DNA from: Spirochaetaceae bacterium
GTDB lineage: Bacteria; Spirochaetota; Spirochaetia; Treponematales; Breznakiellaceae
Assembly: GCA_031278295.1 (NCBI GenBank)
Contig: JAITKQ010000050.1
Coordinates: 1-7,593, forward strand
Reading direction: 5' to 3'
DNA length: 7,593 bases
Of the stretch, positions 1-6,224 are shown piece after piece. The position numbers and the translations under genes were made by a program. Numbering within the stretch: position 1 is the stretch's first letter; every line of letters begins with the position of its first letter. The notes under the pieces were generated by a model that made no database searches, had not been told where the DNA came from, and saw nothing but the letters and a program-made list of their open reading frames with translations.

Positions 1-60
1 CCCCCCCCCCCCCGGGTCTCCCCGCCCGGGGCGGGGGGCCGGCCCCACGCCTCCCCCCTG

Positions 61-98
61 CCCCGCACTCCGGCAGCTACGCTGCCGCCGTTGCGGGG
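61..98. repeat. Nested GC-rich hairpin
   Basis: CCCCGCA (61-67) is the exact complement of TGCGGGG (92-98). Nested inside, CGGCAGC (71-77) pairs with GCTGCCG (81-87) around a TAC loop. Together they give a two-tier stem of 14 pairs separated by small internal loops. It lies about 80 bp past the protease stop codon. It could act as a transcript end, an RNA-stabilising hairpin or part of a repetitive palindromic element. Confidence 0.6.
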
Positions 99-113
99 AC
101 ACCCCCCTCTCCT

Positions 114-130
114 GGGGGCTTGCAGCCCCC
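114..130. repeat. Perfect 7-bp hairpin with 3-nt loop
   Basis: GGGGGCT (114-120), loop TGC, AGCCCCC (124-130). It lies 48 bp beyond the protease stop on the transcribed minus strand. A GC stem of this strength could halt or protect the operon's mRNA, but no U tract follows on the minus strand. Its role as a terminator is inference only. Confidence 0.5.
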
Positions 131-178
131 AAGCCCCCGCATCCCTTCACAGCGCTAAGGAAGCACTGACGTTTTTTA

Positions 179-2035
179 CTACAGGGTATCCGGCGAATCA
201 AGCTGGGCGGGAAGCTGCATGGAGGTTTCAAAGTAACCGGAACTCCGTTTTTTTACGTTGATATCGAGCAGCGCGTAGCCCTCCTTTTCATTCAACTTGA
301 AACCGCGTATCAGCAGCGGGTCCTGGGCGGAAAGCCCGGCCTCGTCCGCCACGGAGCCCCGCACAACCTTTTTGATAAGGTATGACGGTGTGAATTTACC
401 GGCGGCGCCGTTCTGCAAGATGATGCCGAAAAGCGGCGCGGCCATCCGTTCACGGCTGTCCAGCTTTGCCGCCTCCGCGAGGGGAAGGGCGGGACGTTCG
501 GCGCTTTGCATCACGCGGAGGCGTCCGTCGCCGGTTTCAAGCGCTACAAGCTCGCCGGGGCGGTTCTGAAACAGGCTGTCCTGCAACGCGGTGATAAAGC
601 CGCCGTTTTGCCGCACCACAGGCTGCTTGTTAAGGCTTTTTATGGAAACACCGTCCGGTATGTGAAGCTCGGCGGCGGGCGTAAGCGGGGCGACATAGAG
701 GATTTCCGCGCCGGCAGGAGTTTCGGCAAGGGTGAGGCCGAGCCAGGGGCGCTTCGCCTTGCCGCCCTTGATCATGCCGGGAAGCGCGGCGGCGAGCCGT
801 TCCGCGGGAACGGCAAAGTTTAGACCCGGAAACTGTTCTATGCCGGCAAAAACTATGCCCACAAGCCGCCCCTCCGTATCTATGACAGGGCCGCCGGAGT
901 TCCCGTGGTTTACCGCGGCGTCAACCTGGATCACGTCCCCTATCTGTAGGAGCCGCCGCCCGGTCGCGGAGACTATCCCCATCGTAACCGTTTTTTCAAG
1001 ACCCACCGGCGAGCCTATCGCCAGAATCGTGTCGCCGACCCTCGGACTCACCCGGTCAACGACCGAGAACACATAGGGACTCTTGTACTCGGTCTTTATC
1101 AGGGCAAGATCAAGCGTCTTGTCCCAGCCTATAACCTTTGCCGGTATGCGGGCGCTTGTCGCGTCCCCCATCCTGATGTACATGCGGGAGTAGCCTTCGT
1201 AGCCGGGGTCAACCTCGCTCGCGATAACATGGTAGTTTGTTACGAGGAGCCCGGACGCATCGACAAAAAACGCGCTGCCCAGCACCCTGTCGTTAAAGCC
1301 CATGCCCCGCTCTACCTTTATCCCGCGATCAATGATCACGGTAGCCACGCCGTTTATCATATCGGCGGGGCTGTCCCGGCCCTCGGCATAGGAGCGCAGT
1401 ACCTCCGGCACCGCGGCCTGGAGGCTGCCGGCAAGGTTAAGAAAGTGGGCCGCCGTCCGCCGCTGCCGCGCCTTTACAGCCCGTTCAAGGAATAGCACGG
1501 CGTCCTCCGCCCCAAGCGCCCCGTACCGCTCCGCCCGCACCGCCGTCAAAAATGCCGCCAGATCGTTGCCCCCGTCCAGGTATTCCTTAGCTTCAGCGAG
1601 CAGGTAAGCGCCGTTTGCACCGTTTTCGACGCTGATCCCAAGCGCGGACAGGGAGCGTTCAAGCGAGGCCGCGTCGTCCCAGCGTTTTTCGGCCACCGCC
1701 GCCACCTGACGCTCCGTCAGATTCTTTACGGCCCTGTCCCGTAACGCTGAAATCATCCCCGTTGCCGCCCGCCACCTGTCGCCGGAATCATCGCTGTCGG
1801 CCCTCCCGTCCCCCTCGCCGCCGTACATCGCCTCGAACATCCCGATAAGGTGTATAGCCTTCTCAGGCTCCGTGTCCACCGCCTCTTCTATCTGCTCAAT
1901 GCGAAAGTCCCGAGTCGGACGCGGCGGCACAAGGCGCTGTTCCGCGCTTCTTGCCGAGATGCAGGATGACAGGAGGACGAGTACCAAGAGACCCGCCTCG
2001 GCCTTACTGTTCTTCACGGTATTCAACAAATCCAT
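179..2035 (-). CDS. HtrA/trypsin-like serine protease, probable lipoprotein with PDZ domains
   Basis: Probable envelope-quality-control protease, about 618 residues from the chosen ATG at 2035. The start opens with MDLLNTVKNSK, then a hydrophobic stretch ending in a lipobox LSSC (residues 22-25), so export and lipid attachment at Cys25 are predicted. Residues about 45-220 are helical and possibly TPR-like. The trypsin fold follows with His269 (in TNYHVI), Asp309 (in LDLALIK) and Ser380 (in GNSGGP), a complete triad. Two PDZ-like regions follow, near 427-512 and 532-582; the second contains GSVADEAGL. The domain order matches the DegP/HtrA family, but the helical N-terminal region is an extra. 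The start overlaps the upstream gene by 32 bp, suggesting translational coupling. A second ATG at 2041 and a GTG at 2017 are alternatives, and none has a well-spaced Shine-Dalgarno. The in-frame ATG at 2164 lies deep in the upstream gene and would bury the signal peptide. Confidence 0.85.
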   Translation of the reverse strand: MDLLNTVKNSKAEAGLLVLVLLSSCISARSAEQRLVPPRPTRDFRIEQIEEAVDTEPEKAIHLIGMFEAMYGGEGDGRADSDDSGDRWRAATGMISALRDRAVKNLTERQVAAVAEKRWDDAASLERSLSALGISVENGANGAYLLAEAKEYLDGGNDLAAFLTAVRAERYGALGAEDAVLFLERAVKARQRRTAAHFLNLAGSLQAAVPEVLRSYAEGRDSPADMINGVATVIIDRGIKVERGMGFNDRVLGSAFFVDASGLLVTNYHVIASEVDPGYEGYSRMYIRMGDATSARIPAKVIGWDKTLDLALIKTEYKSPYVFSVVDRVSPRVGDTILAIGSPVGLEKTVTMGIVSATGRRLLQIGDVIQVDAAVNHGNSGGPVIDTEGRLVGIVFAGIEQFPGLNFAVPAERLAAALPGMIKGGKAKRPWLGLTLAETPAGAEILYVAPLTPAAELHIPDGVSIKSLNKQPVVRQNGGFITALQDSLFQNRPGELVALETGDGRLRVMQSAERPALPLAEAAKLDSRERMAAPLFGIILQNGAAGKFTPSYLIKKVVRGSVADEAGLSAQDPLLIRGFKLNEKEGYALLDINVKKRSSGYFETSMQLPAQLDSPDTL

Positions 2036-3671
2036 CTCCATCCCAATCACTTTCGATAACTTCAATTTCAGGCTGTAAAATTCCAATATCCCCGACGCCT
2101 GTGAGCCGGGAAAAGGACTCCGCCGTCCGCCTGAAACGCCGCACGGTTTCCATACGTCCGTCAAGATCGAGGTCTATACGCTGAAAAACAGGCAAACCCC
2201 TTTCAAAACCGGTTTCCGCAACCAGGCGTCCGTCAAGGTACTCCTTCGCGGAGGAAATGACGCCGCCCTCACACTCAACGCGCTCAACGCTGCCCGGGAA
2301 ATTAGCGCCCGGGTGTTCGATGCGGTAGGCGTGGGCAAGCATCAGGTAACCCGTAAACATCGCGCCTTCGGCATCGGGTTCAGGAAAGAGTATCCCGTCC
2401 GGTCCGCCCAGCGTTTCAAAGCGCACAGCAGGATAGTTCAGCTCCATCGGGCGGAAAAAGTAGCGCGTTTTACCCCGTGCCGCCTCGCGCAACGCGGGGT
2501 ACTTTTCCCAAACGATAAGAACCTTGTTGATTCTGCCCGTCTCCATGTCATCCACATAGCTTAATTCACCACTCACAGGCCAACCATCCTGGAACACTAC
2601 AAGAATTTCATCAAGGCCGTCCTGATCCTCGTCCAGCGTGTACGACACAACGCTTCCGTTACGGTAACCGGCGCGGGAATTTGGCACCCCGTCCCTGTTG
2701 TCATCGGCTGTGATGTCGCCGGAAAAAGACAGCAGCCGCCCGCGAAACGCCCCCCGCGCCTCGTCCGTGCGGAGCAAGCCCCACACAGCAAGCAACATAC
2801 CGCGGTCAAGCGCCGGCAAAGCCCCGTCCGAAACAGCTTCGGGGTCGGGGTCGGGAAAAAGTTCGGCAATCGCCTCCTCCTCACCGATAAGGCCGGTTTC
2901 AAGGCAGACGGGAAGCGCCGCTACCCGCGCCGTGCGCCCTGCCCCACCCGTCTCCCGCCAGGTGGCAAGCAGGCGGCGCGCCTCGTCCCTGTCGGCCATG
3001 AACGGCGCGGCATAAGGGACAAGATCGCCGTCTATATTGAGCAACACGGGAAGCCGTTTAAGCGCGGTATCGACAAGGGCGCGTTCGCCGCCGTCAGGGA
3101 CCGTTTTTACGGCGGCGCGCTGGAACAGGAGGCGGGGAAAAACCGGGTTGTAAGGGTAGCGTTCGAGCGCCGCCGCAAGCGCGGCGGCGAAATTTGCCGC
3201 GCCGGGTAGGTGTTGCATTGCCAAAATCCGCAGTTCCGCCGCACGTTCATCCCCGTCCAGCCCGGAAAGCGCGTTCAGGGCCTCGTTGTACCGGCGCATG
3301 TGTATCAGCGCCTCCGCCTCGACGTAGAGCCCGTCCCGCCTTGAGTACAGAGTCCAGCGGTCAGTAGCGAGCGCAAGACGCGCCGCCGTCAACACCTCGT
3401 GAACGGGGGCGAAAAGTTCTTTTTTTACGAGCGCCAGCAGGTAGGACAGGTCTGAAGAAACGGAGGCGTAATCGGCGGCGCGCAGCAAAAAAGCCTCAGC
3501 CTGCGGAAAGCGCTTTTCATGAAAAGCGCTTTCCGCCCATTCCGCGTACCGCGCCGCGATAGCCCCCTCACCGGAGGGAAGTCGCGTCTCATTTTCCTTT
3601 TCCTGTGCGGACAGATTCGCCGGGAAGACAGCGCAAAAACAGGTAAACGCCAGGCAGAAAAATAATTTCAT
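2004..3671 (-). CDS. Exported protein with helical repeats and acidic DxDxDG loops
   Basis: I do not recognise a named family. The chosen ATG at 3671 gives about 555 residues and a clear signal peptide (MKLFFCLAFTCFCAVF, cleavage probably near LSA-QE). A longer reading from TTG at 3689 runs into the end of pgk and puts six residues before the signal, so it is less likely. Residues about 35-300 look like alpha-helical repeats (AEWAESAFHEKRFPQAEAFLLRAA is TPR-like in character). Further on are acidic loops resembling EF-hand or thrombospondin type-3 calcium sites: ADDNRDG near 322, DEDQDGLDE near 347, DLDLDGRME near 500 and DWDGDGFVE near 542. Calcium binding is inferred from these patterns. 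The gene starts 5 bp after the pgk stop and its end overlaps the protease start, so the last two genes are probably made together and may cooperate in the envelope. Confidence 0.8.
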   Translation of the reverse strand: MKLFFCLAFTCFCAVFPANLSAQEKENETRLPSGEGAIAARYAEWAESAFHEKRFPQAEAFLLRAADYASVSSDLSYLLALVKKELFAPVHEVLTAARLALATDRWTLYSRRDGLYVEAEALIHMRRYNEALNALSGLDGDERAAELRILAMQHLPGAANFAAALAAALERYPYNPVFPRLLFQRAAVKTVPDGGERALVDTALKRLPVLLNIDGDLVPYAAPFMADRDEARRLLATWRETGGAGRTARVAALPVCLETGLIGEEEAIAELFPDPDPEAVSDGALPALDRGMLLAVWGLLRTDEARGAFRGRLLSFSGDITADDNRDGVPNSRAGYRNGSVVSYTLDEDQDGLDEILVVFQDGWPVSGELSYVDDMETGRINKVLIVWEKYPALREAARGKTRYFFRPMELNYPAVRFETLGGPDGILFPEPDAEGAMFTGYLMLAHAYRIEHPGANFPGSVERVECEGGVISSAKEYLDGRLVAETGFERGLPVFQRIDLDLDGRMETVRRFRRTAESFSRLTGVGDIGILQPEIEVIESDWDGDGFVEYREEQ

Positions 3672-3676
3672 GGCGC

Positions 3677-4936
3677 TTAAGCCTTGCAAACCTCGATGCC
3701 GGGTAGTTTTTTGCCTTCCAAAAGCTCCAAAGAAGCGCCGCCGCCTGTGGAAACATGACTCATACTGCCGGCAAGTCCGAATTTATTCACGGCGGCGACC
3801 GAATCCCCGCCCCCGACAACCGTAACACAGCCTTTTTGCGTCGTAGCGGCCACGATTTTGGCAAGCTCCTCCGTCCCCTTAGCGAAGGCGTCGAACTCAA
3901 ACACGCCTACAGGCCCGTTCCAGACGATGGTCTTTGCCCCGTCAAGTGTTTTTTTGTAAAGCTCTATCGTTTTGGGGCCCACATCCAGACCCATCAGCTC
4001 GTCCGGCAGGTCGATTCCGTCTACGGCAAGGGGTTTGGAAGCCGCGTCAAAGGCTTCCGCAGCCAGATGATCCACCGGCAGCACTATCTTCGCGCCGGCC
4101 GCTTCCGCCGCGGCAAGGATTTCTCTGGCCGTGCCAAGCTGCTCATCCTCAACAAGGGATTTACCGGTCTTGTGACCTTGGGCCTTGAGGAACGTGAAGG
4201 CCATGCCACCCCCTATCACCAGCGCGGAGGCGTTTTTCAGCAGGCTTTCCAGCACGGCAATCTTGGACGATACCTTGGCCCCTCCGATTATCGCGATAAG
4301 CGGTTTTTGGGGGCCGGTGACGATCGGCTCCAGGTAGTTTACCTCCTTTTCCATCAGGAAACCGGCCACGGCCGGGACAAACCTGGCAATACTGGCGGTA
4401 GAGGCGTGATCGCGGTGCGCCGTCCCGAAAGCGTCATTCACAAACACATCGCCGTAGGAGGCAAGCTCCCTGGCGAGACTGTCCCGTTCCGCCCCGTCTT
4501 TCGAGGTTTCCTCTTTATGAAAACGGGTATTTTCCAGCATCACAAGCGCGCCTTCCGGCTGTGACTCGATGAACGCCTTCTTGCCGAAACAACCGTCCTC
4601 GCCGGCAAAAATCACCGGTTTACCCAGCTTGCCGGCAAGGTAATCCGCCACCGGCTTCATGCGGCATTTGCCTTTGATGAAGGCGGCCTCGTCAAAGCCC
4701 TTGCCCGACTTCTCAGCCTTCTCACGGGCCGCCTTTGCATCCTTGGCCGGGTCACCCAGGTGACTCATCAGCGTAAGGCTTTTTGCGCCCTGCTCCAAAA
4801 TGTAGTTGATGGTCGGCAGCGCCGCGACAATGCGCGTATCGTCCCGCACGACTCCGTCCTTCATCGGCACGTTAAAATCAACGCGCATGATCACGCGCTT
4901 GCCTTTCAGGTCAAGCGATTTTACCGTCTTTAGCAT
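3677..4936 (-). CDS. pgk: Phosphoglycerate kinase
   Basis: Cytoplasmic glycolytic enzyme that transfers phosphate from 1,3-bisphosphoglycerate to ADP. The 419 residues carry the family signatures in order: RVDFNVP (18-24), DDTRI (32-36), SHLG (58-61), ENTRFHKEE (135-143), GTAHR (171-175), GGAKVSSKI (218-226), GPVGVFE (341-347), VVGGGDSVAAV (373-383) and HVSTGGGASLELLEGKKLPG (394-413). It is longer than many bacterial PGKs (about 390) because of a charged insertion near residues 64-92. The usual Arg after SHLG, which contacts 3-phosphoglycerate in studied PGKs, reads Asp62 here. The ATG is preceded by AGAGGAG with a 6-nt gap, which fixes the start. It is first in a probable three-gene operon. 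Confidence 0.97.
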   Translation of the reverse strand: MLKTVKSLDLKGKRVIMRVDFNVPMKDGVVRDDTRIVAALPTINYILEQGAKSLTLMSHLGDPAKDAKAAREKAEKSGKGFDEAAFIKGKCRMKPVADYLAGKLGKPVIFAGEDGCFGKKAFIESQPEGALVMLENTRFHKEETSKDGAERDSLARELASYGDVFVNDAFGTAHRDHASTASIARFVPAVAGFLMEKEVNYLEPIVTGPQKPLIAIIGGAKVSSKIAVLESLLKNASALVIGGGMAFTFLKAQGHKTGKSLVEDEQLGTAREILAAAEAAGAKIVLPVDHLAAEAFDAASKPLAVDGIDLPDELMGLDVGPKTIELYKKTLDGAKTIVWNGPVGVFEFDAFAKGTEELAKIVAATTQKGCVTVVGGGDSVAAVNKFGLAGSMSHVSTGGGASLELLEGKKLPGIEVCKA

Positions 4937-4942
4937 AGTTTT

Positions 4943-4965
4943 CTCCTCTATACGATCGAATCATA
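4943..4965 (-). promoter_or_regulatory. pgk ribosome binding site and candidate -10 box
   Basis: On the minus strand AGAGGAG (4949-4943) lies 6 nt before the pgk ATG. Upstream, TATGAT (4965-4960) is one base from the sigma-70 -10 consensus and would start transcription near 4953, giving a short leader. Upstream of it only weak -35 candidates such as TTATGG are seen, so the ribosome site is firm and the promoter tentative. Confidence 0.5.
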
Positions 4966-4990
4966 ACGTATTTTCAGGTTTCCATAAAGA

Positions 4991-5186
4991 CCCCGACATG
5001 GCTGATTGCATACCATTTTACCGCGTGCGGGACGCGCCACCGGCTTGCCGCTCATCCGCACGGCTCACCCTGTCACATTTGGCGGCACGAAACCGCCGCT
5101 TACGCTTAGGGGTTTCTTTATGGCGCCGCCCAAACGTCGTCGAACCGAAGGTTCGCAAACAGCCGGAACGTCAGGCGAAATTACGC
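4991..5186. repeat. attC-like imperfect palindrome 1 (degenerate)
   Basis: A GC-rich long inverted repeat between pgk and the first AT-rich unit. Outer arms: GACATGGCTGATTGCATACC (4995-5014) against the segment 5150-5172 (GGTTCGCAAACAGCCGGAACGTC). Inner arms: CGTGCGGGACGCGCCA (5024-5039) against TGGCGCCGCCCAAACG (5121-5136), about 12 of 16 pairing. Local hairpins include CGAACC-GAA-GGTTCG (5141-5155) and GGCGG/CCGCC (5081-5097). Its right half aligns with palindrome 2 (CACATTT, GCCGCC-AAACG, ACAGCCG-AACG). At the expected R' box it reads GTCAGGC rather than GTT-something, so if it is an attC site it is decayed. Confidence 0.6.
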
Positions 5187-5272
5187 TAAATTGGTAAAAA
5201 GTATAAAAATTCATACGCAAAATAAACAAATAAGGCATTGAAATATAAAAAATAGTATGATAGACTGTAAAT

Positions 5273-5707
5273 ATGGACAATAGAATTTATTTAGATAATT
5301 GTAGTTTTAACCGGCCCTATGATGATCAAACCATATTAAGAAACTATCTTGAGGCAGAAGCTAAAACATATATACAACTACAAATTATCAATAAAAATAT
5401 TGAACCTGCATGGTCATATATGATGGATTATGAGATTTTTTTTAATCCGTTTGTAAATAGAAAAATTCAAATACAAAAATGGAAAAGCGTTGCAAGAATT
5501 AATATACAATATTCTAAAAAAAATGTAATATTGTCAAAGCAAATACGAAGTCAAAAAGTCAGAATAAAAGTTTCAATCCATATAGCATGTGCCATTGAGG
5601 CAGAATGTAAATATTATGTAACAACCGATGATAAATTGTTAAATAAAATCATTGATAATATTATTATAGTGGATCCAATAACATTTATTAAACAACTGGA
5701 GGAATAA
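5273..5707 (+). CDS. PIN-domain protein, probable toxin of a type II toxin-antitoxin pair
   Basis: 144 residues. The opening RIYLDNCSFNRPYDD is typical of one PIN subfamily of Mg-dependent RNases; Asp8 is the first active-site acid. Glu54 in MMDYEIFFNPF is a likely second, and TTDDKLL (Asp119/Asp120) near the C-terminus gives the last. The third acid, normally in a K-D-(A/S)-L/I-H motif before the ACAIEA helix, is missing: the sequence reads KVSIH with Val100 (codon GTT at 5570-5572). This may leave a weak or inactive nuclease. No Shine-Dalgarno is seen before the ATG, and the best -10 candidates sit only about 10-20 bp upstream, so a leaderless or nearly leaderless message is possible. It is followed after 2 bp by a small gene with a strong ribosome site, the likely antitoxin. 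Confidence 0.85.
   Translation: MDNRIYLDNCSFNRPYDDQTILRNYLEAEAKTYIQLQIINKNIEPAWSYMMDYEIFFNPFVNRKIQIQKWKSVARINIQYSKKNVILSKQIRSQKVRIKVSIHIACAIEAECKYYVTTDDKLLNKIIDNIIIVDPITFIKQLEE
5698..5702 (+). promoter_or_regulatory. Strong ribosome binding site of the downstream partner gene
   Basis: GGAGG inside the last codons of the PIN gene, 7 nt before the ATG at 5710. It contrasts with the missing site in front of the PIN gene. This would favour synthesis of the small partner over the toxin from a shared message. Confidence 0.8.
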
Positions 5708-5709
5708 AA

Positions 5710-5913
5710 ATGAAAACAGATACGTTAATAAAGAATGAAGGCATGGAAATATTGTCAAAACATTTAGGCATGGTAGAGGCTGAACGTTTTATAATGTTAA
5801 TTCAAAGGGAACCATTTGATTATACCAAATGGCAAGAAAATTTGTTTGAAGATATGACTATTGAAGAATTAGCCAAAAAAGCTGATGAATATGTAAAAAA
5901 TAATAATATTTAA
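5710..5913 (+). CDS. Small putative antitoxin paired with a PIN toxin
   Basis: 67 residues beginning MKTDTLIKNEGMEILSKHLG, then VEAERFIMLIQREPFDYTKW and a helical acidic C-terminal half (TIEELAKKADEYVKN). I do not know a named family or recognise a standard DNA-binding fold such as ribbon-helix-helix, AbrB or Phd. Small proteins with the RFI..REPFDYTKWQ pattern are, to my recollection, neighbours of PIN genes of this type, so the antitoxin role is inferred from size, position and charge. It starts 2 bp after the PIN stop with a strong GGAGG site, giving a toxin-first order. The stop is followed directly by palindrome 2. Confidence 0.7.
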   Translation: MKTDTLIKNEGMEILSKHLGMVEAERFIMLIQREPFDYTKWQENLFEDMTIEELAKKADEYVKNNNI

Positions 5914-5920
5914 AAAGTAC

Positions 5921-6119
5921 GCGCAACTTCGCGTAACGGGTCTGTATATGCTTCGCCGCCGGGCGGCTCGGCCTCCGCAACGGCTAGGTCATTCCGCTTC
6001 GCTTCATTCCCACGCCACACTCCACCCACATTTTTGCAGACATGGTCTTTGCTGCGCATTTCCTTATCCGGGCCGCCAAAACGCCGCATACAGCCGAAAC
6101 GTTATGTGCAATACAGCCC
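5921..6119. repeat. attC-like imperfect palindrome 2 (most complete copy)
   Basis: The whole segment can fold back. Outer arms: GCGTAACGGGTCTGTATATGC (from 5931) against GCATACAGCCGAAACGTTATG (6086-6106), sharing CTGTAT/ATACAG. Inner arms: GGCGGCTCGG (5962-5971) against CCGGGCCGCC (6068-6077), pairing with one G-T. The candidate R'' box is GCGTAAC (5931-5937) and R' is GTTATGT (6101-6107), keeping the AAC/GTT pair that integrases need but not the full RYYYAAC/GTTRRRY consensus. The 177-bp span is longer than classical attC sites but comparable to long ones. It also holds small hairpins, including GCCGC-CGG-GCGGC (5957-5967) and AGAC-ATG-GTCT (6044-6054 region). Confidence 0.65.
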
Positions 6120-6177
6120 TAAAAATTTGTTAAAAATATAAATGTATACTATTTTATTGAAAATGTTCGAAAAATGA

Positions 6178-6206
6178 TTGACAAATACGCATATAGTTAG
6201 TATATT
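6178..6206 (+). promoter_or_regulatory. Sigma-70-type promoter of toxin-antitoxin unit 2
   Basis: A perfect -35 box TTGACA (6178-6183), a 17-bp spacer and a -10 box TATATT (6201-6206). Transcription would start near 6213, just before the AGAGG ribosome site (6215-6219) and 5 nt further the antitoxin ATG at 6225. The cassette therefore seems to carry its own promoter. Confidence 0.8.
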
Positions 6207-6214
6207 ATACGTAT
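6185..6214. promoter_or_regulatory. Candidate antitoxin operator (inverted repeat over spacer and -10)
   Basis: ATACGCATA (6185-6193) and TATACGTAT (6206-6214) are inverted copies matching at 8 of 9 positions, centred about two DNA turns apart. A second small palindrome, GTATA-T-TATAC (6200-6210), overlaps the -10 box. Ribbon-helix-helix antitoxins commonly repress their own promoter through such paired sites, so this is a reasonable operator by position. Binding is inferred. Confidence 0.5.
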
Positions 6215-6224
6215 AGAGGTATTT

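Larger units (their letters stand above)
1..178. other. GC-rich non-coding region downstream of the minus-strand operon
   Basis: No convincing gene lies here. The segment opens with a run of 13 C and stays C-rich on the plus strand, with blocks of C and G. Two strong hairpins (61-98 and 114-130) lie in the position where the transcript of the protease gene would end. Neither is followed, in the minus-strand direction, by a T tract, so a classical intrinsic terminator is not shown. The T run at 173-178 reads as A on the transcribed strand. The region could be a repeated intergenic element, but only one copy is in view. Confidence 0.6.
5171..6101 (+). mobile_element. Candidate integron gene cassette 1 (PIN toxin plus partner)
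   Basis: The unit runs from just after AACG at 5170 to the G at 6101 of the next palindrome. It holds one promoter region, a PIN toxin, a small partner gene and a terminal palindrome. Its start (CGTCAGGCGAAATTACGC, 5168-5185 by alignment) is complementary to its own end (GCGCAACTTCGCGTAACG, 5921-5938) at about 14 of 18 positions. That is expected if both come from one attC hairpin of a circular cassette. The genes are far more AT-rich than the pgk operon, pointing to separate ancestry. Excision has not been shown. Confidence 0.55.

Noticed and set aside
169..180. T run as an intrinsic terminator of the minus-strand operon
   Set aside because: On the transcribed strand it reads as A, and it lies before the hairpins rather than after them.
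2036..2164. Longer N-terminus of the protease from ATG at 2164
   Set aside because: It would add 43 residues before a lipoprotein signal and overlap the upstream gene by 161 bp.
3672..3689. TTG start for the acidic-loop protein
   Set aside because: It overlaps the pgk end and adds residues ahead of a normal signal peptide; the ATG at 3671 fits better.
3755..4564. Long plus-strand reading frame (269 codons) opposite pgk
   Set aside because: It lies wholly antisense to a certain pgk gene, has no recognisable motif, and is expected by chance in GC-rich coding DNA.
4806..5197. Plus-strand frames crossing the pgk start and palindrome 1
   Set aside because: They span the pgk promoter and a non-coding palindrome and show no protein family features.
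5065..5280. Minus-strand 71-codon frame over the promoter of unit 1
   Set aside because: It overlaps the palindrome and toxin start, has no ribosome site and no recognisable domain.
5948..6133. 61-codon plus-strand frame inside palindrome 2
   Set aside because: It is translated repeat sequence rich in Arg, His and Pro, without a ribosome site, and lies over the paired arms.
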